A stretch of 64,000 bases of DNA from Leucobacter chromiisoli (GCF_016522505.1 NZ_JAEHOH010000001.1:1-64000); one strand, 5' to 3'. Numbered from the stretch's first letter, positions 1 to 6,160 are shown. Notes: a model not told the origin generated them from the sequence alone. Made by a program: numbers and translations.

Positions 1-73
1 GCACCGCGGCGGCCTTCTCCTCGACCGAGTACCGACGCGTCGTCGGCTTCCCATTCGCCAGTTCCTTCGGCAT
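1..73 (-). CDS. IS3-family transposase OrfA, N-terminal fragment (cut by window)
   Basis: The minus strand encodes about 24 residues beginning MPKELANGKPTTRRYSVEEK, typical of the helix-turn-helix OrfA subunit of IS3-family transposases (DNA-binding half; OrfAB is made by programmed frameshift in this family). The ATG at 73-71 is followed by an uninterrupted frame to the window edge. The terminal repeat of the element lies at 101-127, about 30 bases upstream, as expected. The rest of the gene is outside the window. Confidence 0.7.
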   Translation of the reverse strand, partial: MPKELANGKPTTRRYSVEEKAAAV

Positions 74-127
74 AACTCCATCCTCGTTTCCAAGGTCGGG
101 AGCCTCCAACAAACCCAGGGCGCTTCA
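1..127 (-). mobile_element. IS3-family insertion sequence, left-truncated by window, outer end included
   Basis: The element enters from the left window edge and ends at about base 127. Read on the minus strand, the boundary sequence begins TGAAGCGCCCTGGGTTTG, the kind of terminal inverted repeat seen in actinobacterial IS3-family elements, followed inward by the start of an OrfA transposase. The opposite terminal repeat and OrfB lie outside the window, so completeness and target duplication cannot be judged. Its position next to phage-like genes and a tRNA remnant suggests that it sits inside an integrated element. Confidence 0.75.
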
Positions 128-152
128 AACCGTTTCCAATTAGTTACCAGCA

Positions 153-188
153 GCCCCCTGTGGTGTCCTTCGGGATGCTGCAGGGGGC
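153..188 (-). terminator. Hairpin downstream of the SRAP gene
   Basis: GCCCCCTG (153-160) and CAGGGGGC (181-188) are perfect 8-base inverted arms around a 20-base loop. The hairpin starts 12 bases past the stop codon of the minus-strand SRAP gene and lies just outside the IS end. There is no long U tract on the minus strand, so this may be a stability hairpin rather than a classical intrinsic terminator. Confidence 0.5.
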
Positions 189-199
189 CTTTCGTCGTT

Positions 200-859
200 T
201 CAGAACAGTGTGGAGTCGACAGACACCAAGGGAGCTCCTGTGGTCAGTGCTCGTGAGATCTCGTCGCTCGCGTGCTGCACCTCAGCGACCAGCGTCTCGT
301 CGCCGGCGCGTTCAGGATCGAGCCACGTGTCGTGCTGGTCTCGCGGGAGTACGAGCGGCATCCGCGGCCAGTACTCGGCGGCTTCACTGTCCTCTGGTGC
401 ATCGCGGGTGACCATCGAGTAGGTGACGAGCTCGGTCCCGTCCTCCTGGGTCACGGTCGACGTGACGGCCGCGATCCCGAAGACCTCGCCGCCTGGCAGT
501 TGGAAGCGCCCCTTCTTCTCGACGTACCAGGTCGCAGGTAGGAGCGCGCGGTGCTGGAATTGGCGCTTCCAGCTCCGCAGAAGCTTGTCGTCACGCGAGT
601 TGAACGCACTAAATTTCGCGGGCCCGGATCCGTCGAGCCATAGCCACCACCAGGCCAGCTCGAGCGAGCGCTCGCCGCCGGCGTCGGCGCGGATGATCGG
701 GTTGAGGTTGAGCGCGCGCCTCCCGGTGATCTTCGCCGAGCCCGACCGGCTCCTCATCCACTCCTCGAGCAGCGTCTTGCTGGCCTGCTCGGAGAGCGGA
801 GGCAGGTCGTTGGGCAGTGTCGTCCCGCCGCCGCTGCCGAGTCCGTACGATGCGCACAT
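200..859 (-). CDS. Divergent SRAP-domain protein (YedK/HMCES-like)
   Basis: A 219-residue protein of the SOS-response-associated peptidase fold, whose members crosslink to abasic sites in single-stranded DNA through the N-terminal cysteine. Seen here: MC at the start (Cys2 after Met removal), a FNSRDDK segment (Asn87) matching the conserved INARVET region, WYVEKKG matching the FEWKK region, and PRMPLVL matching RRPLVL. The family glutamate appears shifted by one residue (Val113-Glu114), and the catalytic histidine before the R-x-P motif is tryptophan (Trp164), so activity may differ from YedK. The ATG is six bases after a TATCCT box, implying a leaderless mRNA. It lies in the integrated element. 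Family assignment is good; activity is uncertain. Confidence 0.8.
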   Translation of the reverse strand: MCASYGLGSGGGTTLPNDLPPLSEQASKTLLEEWMRSRSGSAKITGRRALNLNPIIRADAGGERSLELAWWWLWLDGSGPAKFSAFNSRDDKLLRSWKRQFQHRALLPATWYVEKKGRFQLPGGEVFGIAAVTSTVTQEDGTELVTYSMVTRDAPEDSEAAEYWPRMPLVLPRDQHDTWLDPERAGDETLVAEVQHASDEISRALTTGAPLVSVDSTLF

Positions 860-865
860 GGCCTC

Positions 866-871
866 AGGATA
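866..871 (-). promoter_or_regulatory. -10 box, leaderless promoter of the SRAP gene
   Basis: TATCCT on the minus strand, separated from the ATG at 859 by exactly six bases (GAGGCC). This places the transcription start at the start codon. No clear -35 element is visible. Confidence 0.5.
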
Positions 872-897
872 GGCCGCTCATCATCATGCCGGTAGAC

Positions 898-1113
898 CTA
901 CAGCTCGGTTTCATACCAGCGCGGGCCCCGGCGCGGCGAGGTCGTGGCTTTCAGGAAGAGTCTCACAAGCGACCGCTTCTTCTCGAGGTACGCGTGCCGC
1001 TCGATCTTCCCCGCCGCGTATTGCGCGTCGAGTTCCGCGATCACGGTCTCGGCGTGAGAGGCGTCGTACCGGGACGCGCCACCACTGATGCCGCCTTGCT
1101 CACGGATCGCCAT
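898..1113 (-). CDS. Small hypothetical protein of the integrated element
   Basis: A 71-residue charged protein rich in Ala, Glu and Arg, with a predicted helical centre (about residues 17-50: SHAETVIAELDAQYAAGKIE). I do not recognise a family. It starts with ATG behind a GAGG ribosome-binding stretch and lies 16 bases downstream of the next minus-strand gene, so the small genes of this region probably form one transcript. Compact size and location between an IS and an att-like tRNA remnant fit a phage or integrative-element accessory gene. Confidence 0.55.
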   Translation of the reverse strand: MAIREQGGISGGASRYDASHAETVIAELDAQYAAGKIERHAYLEKKRSLVRLFLKATTSPRRGPRWYETEL

Positions 1114-1129
1114 GCTGCCTCACCCCAGA

Positions 1130-1363
1130 TCAGACGGGCCAGGACGACCACGCGAGGATCACCGCACCGTCCGGGATCTCACACTTCGCTTTCGCGGCAT
1201 CCCACGTATCAGCCTCCCCGGAAAGGGTGACCTGCTCACACTGGGAAATATCACGCCGATGCTGATTCTCCATGGACGCGACGGCATTGAGTGCGACACG
1301 AGCGTAGGCAATCATCGCCCCAGAATAGCGTGACCCATCAGGCATTGCATGCGACGCCATCAC
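1130..1363 (-). CDS. Small hypothetical protein of the integrated element
   Basis: A 77-residue protein of unknown function with two cysteines (about residues 42 and 61) and no membrane segment. The GTG at 1363 overlaps the TGA of the upstream gene (GTGA), while an ATG directly follows at 1360; either start gives nearly the same protein. The tight coupling to the neighbours supports it being real. I recognise no domain. A phage-type accessory role is inference from context only. Confidence 0.5.
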   Translation of the reverse strand: MMASHAMPDGSRYSGAMIAYARVALNAVASMENQHRRDISQCEQVTLSGEADTWDAAKAKCEIPDGAVILAWSSWPV

Positions 1364-1722
1364 AGACGCGGGTCTCGATCCCCGCTACCCGTCGCCGAGT
1401 AGCGTTGCAGCTCCGCCATCATGAGCTCGCGCCTGCGACGCTTCTTCTCCTGCCGCTCCTCCCACGCCGCCCTCCGCTCAGGGTCACCGTCCGGCCGTGG
1501 CGGCGACTCAGCGTCCGCGACGGGCACCTGCGCATCCGCCTCGGCCAGGGACTTATAGATGCCCACCATGCGGCGATGTGCGGGCACCGGCCACCACGTC
1601 ATCAGCAGAAAGCGAGCTTCGCCTGCGGTGTCGGTGACGCGGTGCACGATGGCCTTCGGGTGTTGCTCCACGGCGCGCATGATGATCCACGTGTCGGTAT
1701 CGATCTGGATGGGCGGTCGCAT
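1360..1722 (-). CDS. Hypothetical protein of the integrated element
   Basis: A 120-residue protein beginning MRPPIQIDTDTWIIMRAVEQ, followed by a central segment with a TWWPVP motif and a strongly charged C-terminal helix rich in Arg, Glu and Lys (about residues 75-105). I do not recognise the family. An in-frame start at 1776 exists, but ATG 1722 is preferred because TACCCT lies exactly six bases upstream, the leaderless pattern used repeatedly in this window. It is the first gene of the small leftward transcript ending with the 71-residue gene. Confidence 0.6.
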   Translation of the reverse strand: MRPPIQIDTDTWIIMRAVEQHPKAIVHRVTDTAGEARFLLMTWWPVPAHRRMVGIYKSLAEADAQVPVADAESPPRPDGDPERRAAWEERQEKKRRRRELMMAELQRYSATGSGDRDPRL

Positions 1723-1728
1723 GCCGTG

Positions 1729-1734
1729 AGGGTA
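1729..1734 (-). promoter_or_regulatory. -10 box, leaderless promoter of the small-gene transcript
   Basis: TACCCT on the minus strand with a six-base gap (CACGGC) to the ATG at 1722. It decides the start of that gene. No obvious -35 hexamer is present. Confidence 0.5.
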
Positions 1735-1812
1735 CGCAGCCCCACTGACACCTACTCGTCGCGGCCTTAGCCGCACTTCCCCTTCCCGAGTAGCCCTAAC
1801 AAGCCTTCCAGC

Positions 1813-1837
1813 AGATGGTGCAAAGTTTGCACCATCT
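1813..1837. promoter_or_regulatory. Perfect 12-bp palindrome, possible operator or recombinase arm site
   Basis: AGATGGTGCAAA, one central G, then TTTGCACCATCT. The core GCAAAGTTTGC is the reverse complement of the core of the next palindrome. It lies upstream of the leftward small-gene transcript, so it could bind a phage-type repressor; recombinase accessory binding is an alternative. Confidence 0.45.
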
Positions 1838-1858
1838 CAGGAGGCAAAAATTCCTATT

Positions 1859-1887
1859 GAAACCCCGGCAAACTTTGCCGGGGTTTC
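1859..1887. terminator. 14-bp palindrome, terminator-like hairpin
   Basis: GAAACCCCGGCAAA, one central C, then TTTGCCGGGGTTTC: a perfect 14-bp inverted repeat. As RNA it would form a very stable hairpin ending in GGGUUUC, terminator-like on either strand. Its core GCAAACTTTGC relates it to the palindrome at 1813-1837, so a protein-binding role cannot be excluded. Confidence 0.45.
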
Positions 1888-2025
1888 ATGGGGCAAACGA
1901 TGGGGCACCGACTAGGTAATTGCTTGTATCCCGGCGGGGTCGTCGCTCGCTTGGGGCTCGGGAATCGTTGAAATCTTGCGCCTGAGCGTGGTTGCTTGAT
2001 GCTCCACGCTCCCCGGCCCTCGCGA

Positions 2026-2046
2026 GTTCGAATCCCTCACCCGCCA
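2026..2046 (+). other. tRNA 3'-end remnant, putative attR
   Basis: TTCGAAT (2027-2033) is a canonical T-loop, followed by CCCTC and ACCCGCC-A, the 3' T-stem and 3' acceptor strand of a tRNA. The five bases before the loop (GCGAG) do not pair with CCCTC, and no 5' tRNA half with GGCGGGT is found at the right distance. This is what remains when an element integrates into a tRNA 3' end: the chromosome-side copy keeps the 3' end and terminator. The crossover probably lies in or next to GTTCGAATCC. The isoacceptor cannot be determined. Confidence 0.6.
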
Positions 2047-2052
2047 CCGAAG

Positions 2053-2085
2053 AAGCCCGGTCAGAAGCGATTTCTGGCCGGGCTT
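2053..2085 (+). terminator. Intrinsic terminator of the former tRNA gene
   Basis: AAGCCCGGTCAGAA and TTTCTGGCCGGGCTT form a long, nearly perfect stem around a GCGA loop, ending in a short T run. It follows the tRNA 3' end by seven bases, the usual arrangement for a tRNA terminator. Confidence 0.75.
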
Positions 2086-2158
2086 TGCTCGTTCCCCTCG
2101 GACGCTGCGAGGTGCCGTCTTCCGGCGCTGCGCGCAGCCGCCAGCGGACGCCTGTTTC

Positions 2159-2220
2159 GCGAGCGGATGGCTGATTCGCGGGGAGATGGGCGCCCTCTCG
2201 CGAAGAACGCATCCGCTCGC
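2159..2220. repeat. Interrupted inverted repeat, possible structured RNA
   Basis: GCGAGCGGATG (2159-2169) pairs with CATCCGCTCGC (2210-2220), and inside it TTCGCG (2175-2180) pairs with CGCGAA (2199-2204). The 62-base unit would fold into one bulged hairpin. It lies in non-coding DNA between the tRNA terminator and a leftward gene, with no recognised family. Confidence 0.45.
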
Positions 2221-2346
2221 CAGTGGATGGGGTGCACGCTCGCGTCCGGAGACGCGGCGCGGGAGGCGACGCCCGAGCGCCTGCCCCGAAACACAGCGCG
2301 GGGTCGCTGCCCGGCCGTGCCGGACCGCGACCCCGCGGCTCTCGCT

Positions 2347-2604
2347 CTACTTCTCCTCGTGCTTCAGCCCGAGGCCGACGAGGAGCAGGGTGGGCGCCCA
2401 CTCCCCGATGAAGAGGCCCCAGCGTCCGGAGCCCTCCTCGTCCTTCCCGCGGGAGAAGACCCACGAGAGGAAGGAGACGCCGATCGCGACGATCGCCGCG
2501 ATGTACGCATGCTGGCTGCGCACCCCCTTCTCGTGGAGCACCTTCATGGGATCCCACTGGGGTGCCCGCTTCTTCGCGTTCTTCAGATTCGCCTTCATCT
2601 CCAT
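2347..2604 (-). CDS. Small membrane protein, unknown function
   Basis: An 85-residue protein with a basic N-terminus (about 30 residues) and two hydrophobic segments, about residues 33-50 (HAYIAAIVAIGVSFLSWVF) and 62-80, separated by a charged loop. No recognised domain. The start is well supported by a GAAGGAG ribosome-binding site. It is the first recognisable chromosomal gene right of the tRNA remnant. It probably sits in the cytoplasmic membrane; its role is unknown. Confidence 0.7.
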   Translation of the reverse strand: MEMKANLKNAKKRAPQWDPMKVLHEKGVRSQHAYIAAIVAIGVSFLSWVFSRGKDEEGSGRWGLFIGEWAPTLLLVGLGLKHEEK

Positions 2605-2856
2605 CGTTACCGCTCCTTCACTATCGGTTCAGACGATTCGGTTGGGTCGATTCGGTTGGGACTTCAGTTGGGGGCCGGTTGAGACTTCGGTCGGGACCCG
2701 GGTCGGGCCGATGCGCGGCGCGGGCGACTCGTGCGACCTCGCCCGCGGGGCCGGACCTGCTCCACGTCCGCTCGGCTCCGCCGGGCATCCGCCCGATTCC
2801 GCCGGGCACCTGCTCGGCTTCCACTCAGCACCCGCTCGACGTCCGCCGGCATTCCG
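2605..2856. repeat. Low-complexity intergenic DNA with degenerate short repeats
   Basis: No gene is seen. 2634-2700 contains several imperfect copies of a CGGTTGGG-like word and 2770-2850 contains imperfect CCGCCGGGCA and GCTCGACG-like words. Nothing resembling a CRISPR or a defined binding site is visible; this looks like drifting simple-sequence DNA. Confidence 0.4.
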
Positions 2857-3165
2857 TCAGGACTCCCACATCTGCGGGCACGGGTCGGCCGCCCCGTCGG
2901 ATCCCGCTCCGTCACCGCTTCCGCCGGCGGGACGCACGGAGACGTGCGCGGGAAGCACCCCGGTGCTGTCCGAGGCCGCGAACATCGACTTGACGAGCAG
3001 GCGGGACAGGAGTTGCGAGATGTGCTCCTCAGGAGTGCTGTCGAGTTCCGCGGGTCCGTCCTCGGTCGCGATGAAATCGAAGGTGTACTCCATTGCCGCG
3101 ACCGGATCCACGACCTCGACCTCGAGATCGAGGACGACCCGCACGTATCTCGGGTAGTCGATCAT
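2857..3165 (-). CDS. Hypothetical protein
   Basis: A 102-residue acidic protein starting MIDYPRYVRVVLDLEVEVVD. Residues 1-65 look like a compact alpha/beta domain (strand-rich start, then a helix EEHISQLLSRLLVKSMFAAS), followed by a Gly/Ala/Ser-rich tail. I do not recognise the family. The ATG at 3165 is chosen over an upstream in-frame ATG because it has a GGAG site at good spacing and the upstream extension is Arg-rich, like non-coding translation. No signal peptide or membrane segment. Confidence 0.6.
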   Translation of the reverse strand: MIDYPRYVRVVLDLEVEVVDPVAAMEYTFDFIATEDGPAELDSTPEEHISQLLSRLLVKSMFAASDSTGVLPAHVSVRPAGGSGDGAGSDGAADPCPQMWES

Positions 3166-3624
3166 GTTGTCACTCCTGTCTCTTCGCGCGGCCGGAGGGG
3201 CGCTGCTCGGCCGAGCCCTCCGGTGCCGCGAAGCCACCCGGCCGGGTCGGTCCCGGCCCCGCACGGTGCCCTGCACGGGCGACGCCGCCCGCGCGACCCG
3301 GTACGGCCCCGCATCCTCTCGGGTGCTCGGCCGCCGGTCCCCGCGCGCTGGCCGACCACTTCACATTCTCGGAAGGGGCCGGGGATCCTGCCAAGACCTT
3401 GACGGGGCGGCCCGGAACGGATAGGCGCCTCGGATCCTGCGCTCCGTCGCGGCGGTCCCGGGTGCCGGCGGACCTCCGAACAGGGGAGTGCGGGACGTCG
3501 GCACGACCCCGCGCGCGGGCACGGCGATGCGGGGCGCGAGAACAGCGGATGCGGACGCGGACGCTTACGGCGTCGTGGCCTCCGTGGCGAGCGAGACGGA
3601 AAGTCGTGGAACCGTGGAAGTACC

Positions 3625-3660
3625 ACCCCGTCGGGGTATGCACAACCCCGTACTCGGGGT
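3625..3660 (+). promoter_or_regulatory. Alternating complementary arms, possible competing leader hairpins
   Basis: ACCCCG (3625-3630), CGGGGT (3632-3637), ACCCCG (3645-3650) and CGGGGT (3655-3660). Arm 2 can pair with arm 3, or arm 3 with arm 4, giving mutually exclusive hairpins in the presumed leader of the DUF7882 gene. Short stems, so functional only as a hypothesis. Confidence 0.3.
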
Positions 3661-3763
3661 CGAACGACGCGCCTACCGTGGGGGCAGCCGAAGATGCTTC
3701 AGCAGGAACCGGCCGAAGGCGAAGACTGCGATGGAGTGTTCATGCATAGGAACCAAGAAGAAA

Positions 3764-3769
3764 TAGACT
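3764..3769 (+). promoter_or_regulatory. -10 candidate for the DUF7882 gene
   Basis: TAGACT, 27 bases before the ATG at 3797. The intervening leader carries a strong AGGAAGGAG ribosome-binding site. No convincing -35 at optimal spacing. Confidence 0.35.
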
Positions 3770-3796
3770 AACCCGCAGCCAGGAAGGAGTGTTTCG

Positions 3797-4087
3797 ATGG
3801 GCTATTTGCACTACTGCCAGCAGCAGATCTATCGCTTCGACGACCGCACGCTCGCCCACTTGCGCACGGTGATCTCGAACAAGCTGCTGCAGCAGGAGAG
3901 CTTCGTGTTCACCTGGAACGACACGGGCCTGCAGCGCACCATCTGGCTGCACCCGTCCATGAGCATCGTCTTCGAGTTCGAGTCGGCGGTGACTCCCGAT
4001 CTGAACCGGGAATGGCTCCAGGCCCTCGGTTCGCTCGCCAACAGCCCGACGGGGCTCCGGCTCGTCGACGAGCCCGCACTGCAGTAA
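3797..4087 (+). CDS. DUF7882 family protein
   Basis: A 96-residue protein with the family signature: an IDDRTLAHLKxVI-like segment (here FDDRTLAHLRTVISNKLLQQ, residues 14-33), an ESFVFTW strand and RTIWLHPS near residue 50, ending NSPTGLRLVDEP. This family is widespread in Microbacteriaceae and is often propagated as 'ATP-dependent DNA ligase', but at under 100 residues it has no ligase active site (no KxDG). Biochemical function is unknown. The start is set by the AGGAAGGAG site. It is monocistronic; the next gene converges on it. Confidence 0.8.
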   Translation: MGYLHYCQQQIYRFDDRTLAHLRTVISNKLLQQESFVFTWNDTGLQRTIWLHPSMSIVFEFESAVTPDLNREWLQALGSLANSPTGLRLVDEPALQ

Positions 4088-4172
4088 GGCGGGCACCGGC
4101 GGGAAGCGGGTGCGCTCCTCGCCGAACGGTCGCCGCGGTCCGAACGGTCGCCCCGGTCCGACCGCCCCGGTC

Positions 4173-4208
4173 CGCCCCTCGAGCGCGAGGCGCCCCTCGA
4201 GCGCGAGA
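4173..4208. repeat. Tandem 18-bp repeat, two copies
   Basis: CGCCCCTCGAGCGCGAGG (4173-4190) is followed directly by a copy differing only in its last base (4191-4208). Each copy contains the palindrome CTCGAGCGCGAG. The repeat lies between convergent genes and may serve as a weak bidirectional terminator; shorter GTCCGAACGGTCGCC-like repeats precede it. Confidence 0.6.
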
Positions 4209-4257
4209 CCGGCCCAGCCTATGATGTGCCGGCAGGGCCCACGGCGCGGCGCAGGGC

Positions 4258-5520
4258 CTACGGCATACCGGCCGACTTCGCCTCCAGGAGCGCGCGCTCC
4301 CGCTCGTTGCCCGCGAGCGCTGCGGCGTCGGCGAAGGCGGTGCGGGCCTCCTCCTCCCGGCCGCTCCTGCGGAGCAGCTCTCCGCGCGTGGCGGGCAGCA
4401 GGTGGTAGCCGCGCAGTTCGCCCGAGGCGGCGAGGCGGTCGAGGACCTCCAGCGCGACCTCCGGCCCCGAGGCCATCGCGAGTGCGGCCGCGCGGTTCAA
4501 CTCCACCACGGGCGACGGCGCCACCCGGCCGAGTGCCTCGTAGAGCAGCACGATGCGCTCCCAGTCGGTCTCCTCGACGGAGGCTGCGACCGCGTGGCAC
4601 TCGGCGATCCCGGCCTGCAGGGCGTAGCCTCCCCGCCCCCGCCCGATCGCGTCGGCGGCGGCCAAGGCTGTGCGCCCGCGCTCGACGGCGCCGCGATCCC
4701 ACCTCGTGCGGTCTTGCCGGTCCAGCTGCACCGGCGTCCCCTCCGCGTCGACCCGCGCCGGGAAGCGCGCGGCGGTCAGCTCCATCAGGGCGAGCAGGCC
4801 GAGCACCTCCGGCTCCCGGGGCGTGAGCCCCGCGAGCACGCGCGCGAGGCGCACCGCCTCCCGCGCCAGCCCGGGCCGCATCCAGGCCGATCCGGAGCTC
4901 GCCGTGTGCGCCTCGTTGAAGATCAGGTAGAGCACGCCCAGCACGGTGCCGAGCCGGGCCTCGAAGTCGGGCCCCTCCGGCACCTCGAACGGAACCCTCG
5001 CCGCGGCGAGGGTCTTCTTGGCCCGGACGATCCGCTGCTGCACCGTCGAGACGGGCACGAGGAAGGCCCGCGCGATCTCCTCGCTCGTGAGGCCGCCCAC
5101 GACCCGGAGCGTCAGCGCGACCTGCGCCTCGCGCGAGAGCACGGGGTGGCAGGCGACGAAGATCAGCCGCAGCACCTCGTCGTCGAGGGCCATCGGGTCC
5201 CACGAAGCGTCTCCGCTCAGGGCCTGCTGCTGCTCGAGTTCGAGATCGCGCGCGATCGCCACCATGCGCCGGTCGTGGAGTTCGCGGCGCCGCCAGTGAT
5301 CCACGGCGCGGCGCTTCCCGACGGCGGTCAGCCAGGCTGCGGGATTGCGCGGGACGCCCTGTTCGGGCCACCGTGCCAGCGCTTCCGCGAGCGCCTCCTG
5401 CGCGAGATCCTCGGCCAGCCCGAAATCCCCGGCGAAGCGCGTCAGCGCCGCGACGATGCGCGCCGACTCGATCCGCCAGACCGCCGCGACCGTGCGCCGC
5501 GTCTCCTCCGCCCGGCTCAC
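4258..5520 (-). CDS. ECF sigma factor, group 42 (C-terminal DUF6596/TPR-like extension)
   Basis: A 420-residue sigma factor. Region 2 lies near residues 18-75 (AEDLAQEALAEALARWPEQG, then NPAAWLTAVGKRRAVDHWRR) and region 4 near 125-175 (LTSEEIARAFLVPVSTVQQR). The remaining 240 residues form the long C-terminal extension typical of this group (LYLIFNEAHTASSG), which replaces a separate anti-sigma factor. The GTG start at 5520 lies 48 bases downstream of the DGPF gene, the usual partner of ECF42 factors. A matching ECF42-type promoter precedes the pair (6046-6074), so autoregulation is likely. The physiological signal for the group is not established. Confidence 0.88.
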   Translation of the reverse strand: MSRAEETRRTVAAVWRIESARIVAALTRFAGDFGLAEDLAQEALAEALARWPEQGVPRNPAAWLTAVGKRRAVDHWRRRELHDRRMVAIARDLELEQQQALSGDASWDPMALDDEVLRLIFVACHPVLSREAQVALTLRVVGGLTSEEIARAFLVPVSTVQQRIVRAKKTLAAARVPFEVPEGPDFEARLGTVLGVLYLIFNEAHTASSGSAWMRPGLAREAVRLARVLAGLTPREPEVLGLLALMELTAARFPARVDAEGTPVQLDRQDRTRWDRGAVERGRTALAAADAIGRGRGGYALQAGIAECHAVAASVEETDWERIVLLYEALGRVAPSPVVELNRAAALAMASGPEVALEVLDRLAASGELRGYHLLPATRGELLRRSGREEEARTAFADAAALAGNERERALLEAKSAGMP

Positions 5521-5568
5521 GCCGGCTCCCCGGACCGCGAGACGATCACGGCGCCCCGACCCCGCCTG

Positions 5569-5997
5569 CTACCCCTGCGCCTGCTTCTCCTCGAGCTGCG
5601 CGCGCCACTCCTTCTCCTTCTGCACCCACTCGTTGTCCTGGGGGAAGTCCTCGTCGCCGGCGATCCGCCGCACCTCGAGCTTGGTGCCCGGGCCGAGCGG
5701 GCAGCGCTTGGCCCACTCGGCCGCCTCCTCGCGGGAGGACACCTCGAGGATCCAGAAGCCGTTGAACAGCTCCTTCGTCTCCCCGTACGGCCCGTCGGTG
5801 ACGAGGGGCGGATCGGCCGAGAAATCGACGACGAAGCCCTCCTCGGGCGGCGTGAGGCCGTCGCCCCCGGCCATGACGCCGGCCTTCATCAGCGACTCGT
5901 TGTAGCGACCCATCGCCTCGAGGATCTCCTCGAACGGCATCTCCTTCGACGCCGCGAGCGCTTCGTCGCTGTCGCGCATGATGAGCATGTACTTCAT
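5569..5997 (-). CDS. DGPF/YCII-domain protein, ECF42 partner
   Basis: A 142-residue protein with the YCII-related fold; the name-giving motif DGPYGE is present (about residues 71-76), followed by ELFNGFWILEVSSREEAAEWAKRCP, typical of the family. These proteins are encoded next to ECF42 sigma factors and are their main known targets; the reaction is not known. ATG 5997 is preferred over an ATG four codons upstream because GGAG is six bases before it and the protein then begins MKYMLIM, the usual start. It forms an operon with the sigma factor. Confidence 0.87.
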   Translation of the reverse strand: MKYMLIMRDSDEALAASKEMPFEEILEAMGRYNESLMKAGVMAGGDGLTPPEEGFVVDFSADPPLVTDGPYGETKELFNGFWILEVSSREEAAEWAKRCPLGPGTKLEVRRIAGDEDFPQDNEWVQKEKEWRAQLEEKQAQG

Positions 5998-6045
5998 GAT
6001 GTTCTCCATTCGTTCCGGGAGGATCTTCTGACCCTCTCACTGAAT

Positions 6046-6074
6046 ACGTCGAATGGGAACGGTGCGGATCGACA
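6046..6074 (-). promoter_or_regulatory. ECF42-type promoter of the DGPF-sigma operon
   Basis: On the minus strand TGTCGA (6074-6069), a 17-base spacer and CGAC (6051-6048). As I recall, the reported target motif of group-42 ECF factors is TGTCGA at -35 and a CGA-type -10, so the match implies that the sigma factor drives its own operon. The transcription start would be near 6040, 40 bases before the ATG. Confidence 0.7.
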
Positions 6075-6100
6075 CCGGCGAGAACTTTTTCCGGGATCGG

Positions 6101-6106
6101 TAGAAT
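6101..6106 (+). promoter_or_regulatory. -10 candidate for the aldo/keto reductase gene
   Basis: TAGAAT, 54 bases upstream of the ATG at 6161. It is back-to-back with the ECF42 promoter. A -35 element is not clear. Confidence 0.35.
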
Positions 6107-6160
6107 CCGTGGCACGGGCGGGCGGAGGGACCGGGGCCGCATCCGATGGGGGAGGGGCCG

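Larger units (their letters stand above)
1777..2346. other. 570-base gene-free junction between integrated element and chromosome
   Basis: No convincing gene is seen here. The stretch holds two palindromes with related cores (1813-1837, 1859-1887), a GGGGCAAACGATGGGG segment near 1889, the 3' remnant of a tRNA (2026-2046), its terminator (2053-2085) and a long interrupted inverted repeat (2159-2220). Confidence 0.7.
3166..3796. other. 631-base intergenic region between divergent genes
   Basis: No gene is supported on either strand. A sigma70-like promoter candidate TTGACG (3399-3404), 17 bases, TAGGCG (3422-3427) points rightward; four alternating ACCCCG/CGGGGT arms lie at 3625-3660; TACCGT at 3672-3677 and TAGACT at 3764-3769 are -10 candidates for the DUF7882 gene. 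The leader would be unusually long (about 370 bases) if the first promoter is used. Confidence 0.45.

Noticed and set aside
1-2046. A complete prophage
   Set aside because: No integrase, capsid, tail or lysis genes are visible; only one end of an element can be supported.
1931-2050. A complete tRNA or tmRNA ending at ACCCGCCACC
   Set aside because: A GGCGGGG word at 1931 could pair with the acceptor strand, but the spacing (about 115 bases) and lack of D- and anticodon arms rule out a tRNA, and actinobacterial tmRNA ends are different. Only a 3' remnant is supported.
1886-2557. 223-codon minus-strand frame across the tRNA remnant
   Set aside because: It crosses the tRNA end and terminator and overlaps a better-supported small membrane gene; composition is that of random GC-rich sequence.
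3797-4087. ATP-dependent DNA ligase
   Set aside because: Homologues carry this name, but the protein has 96 residues and no ligase lysine motif; DUF7882 of unknown function is the honest call.
4173-4208. CRISPR array
   Set aside because: Only two abutting 18-bp units, no spacers and no cas genes.
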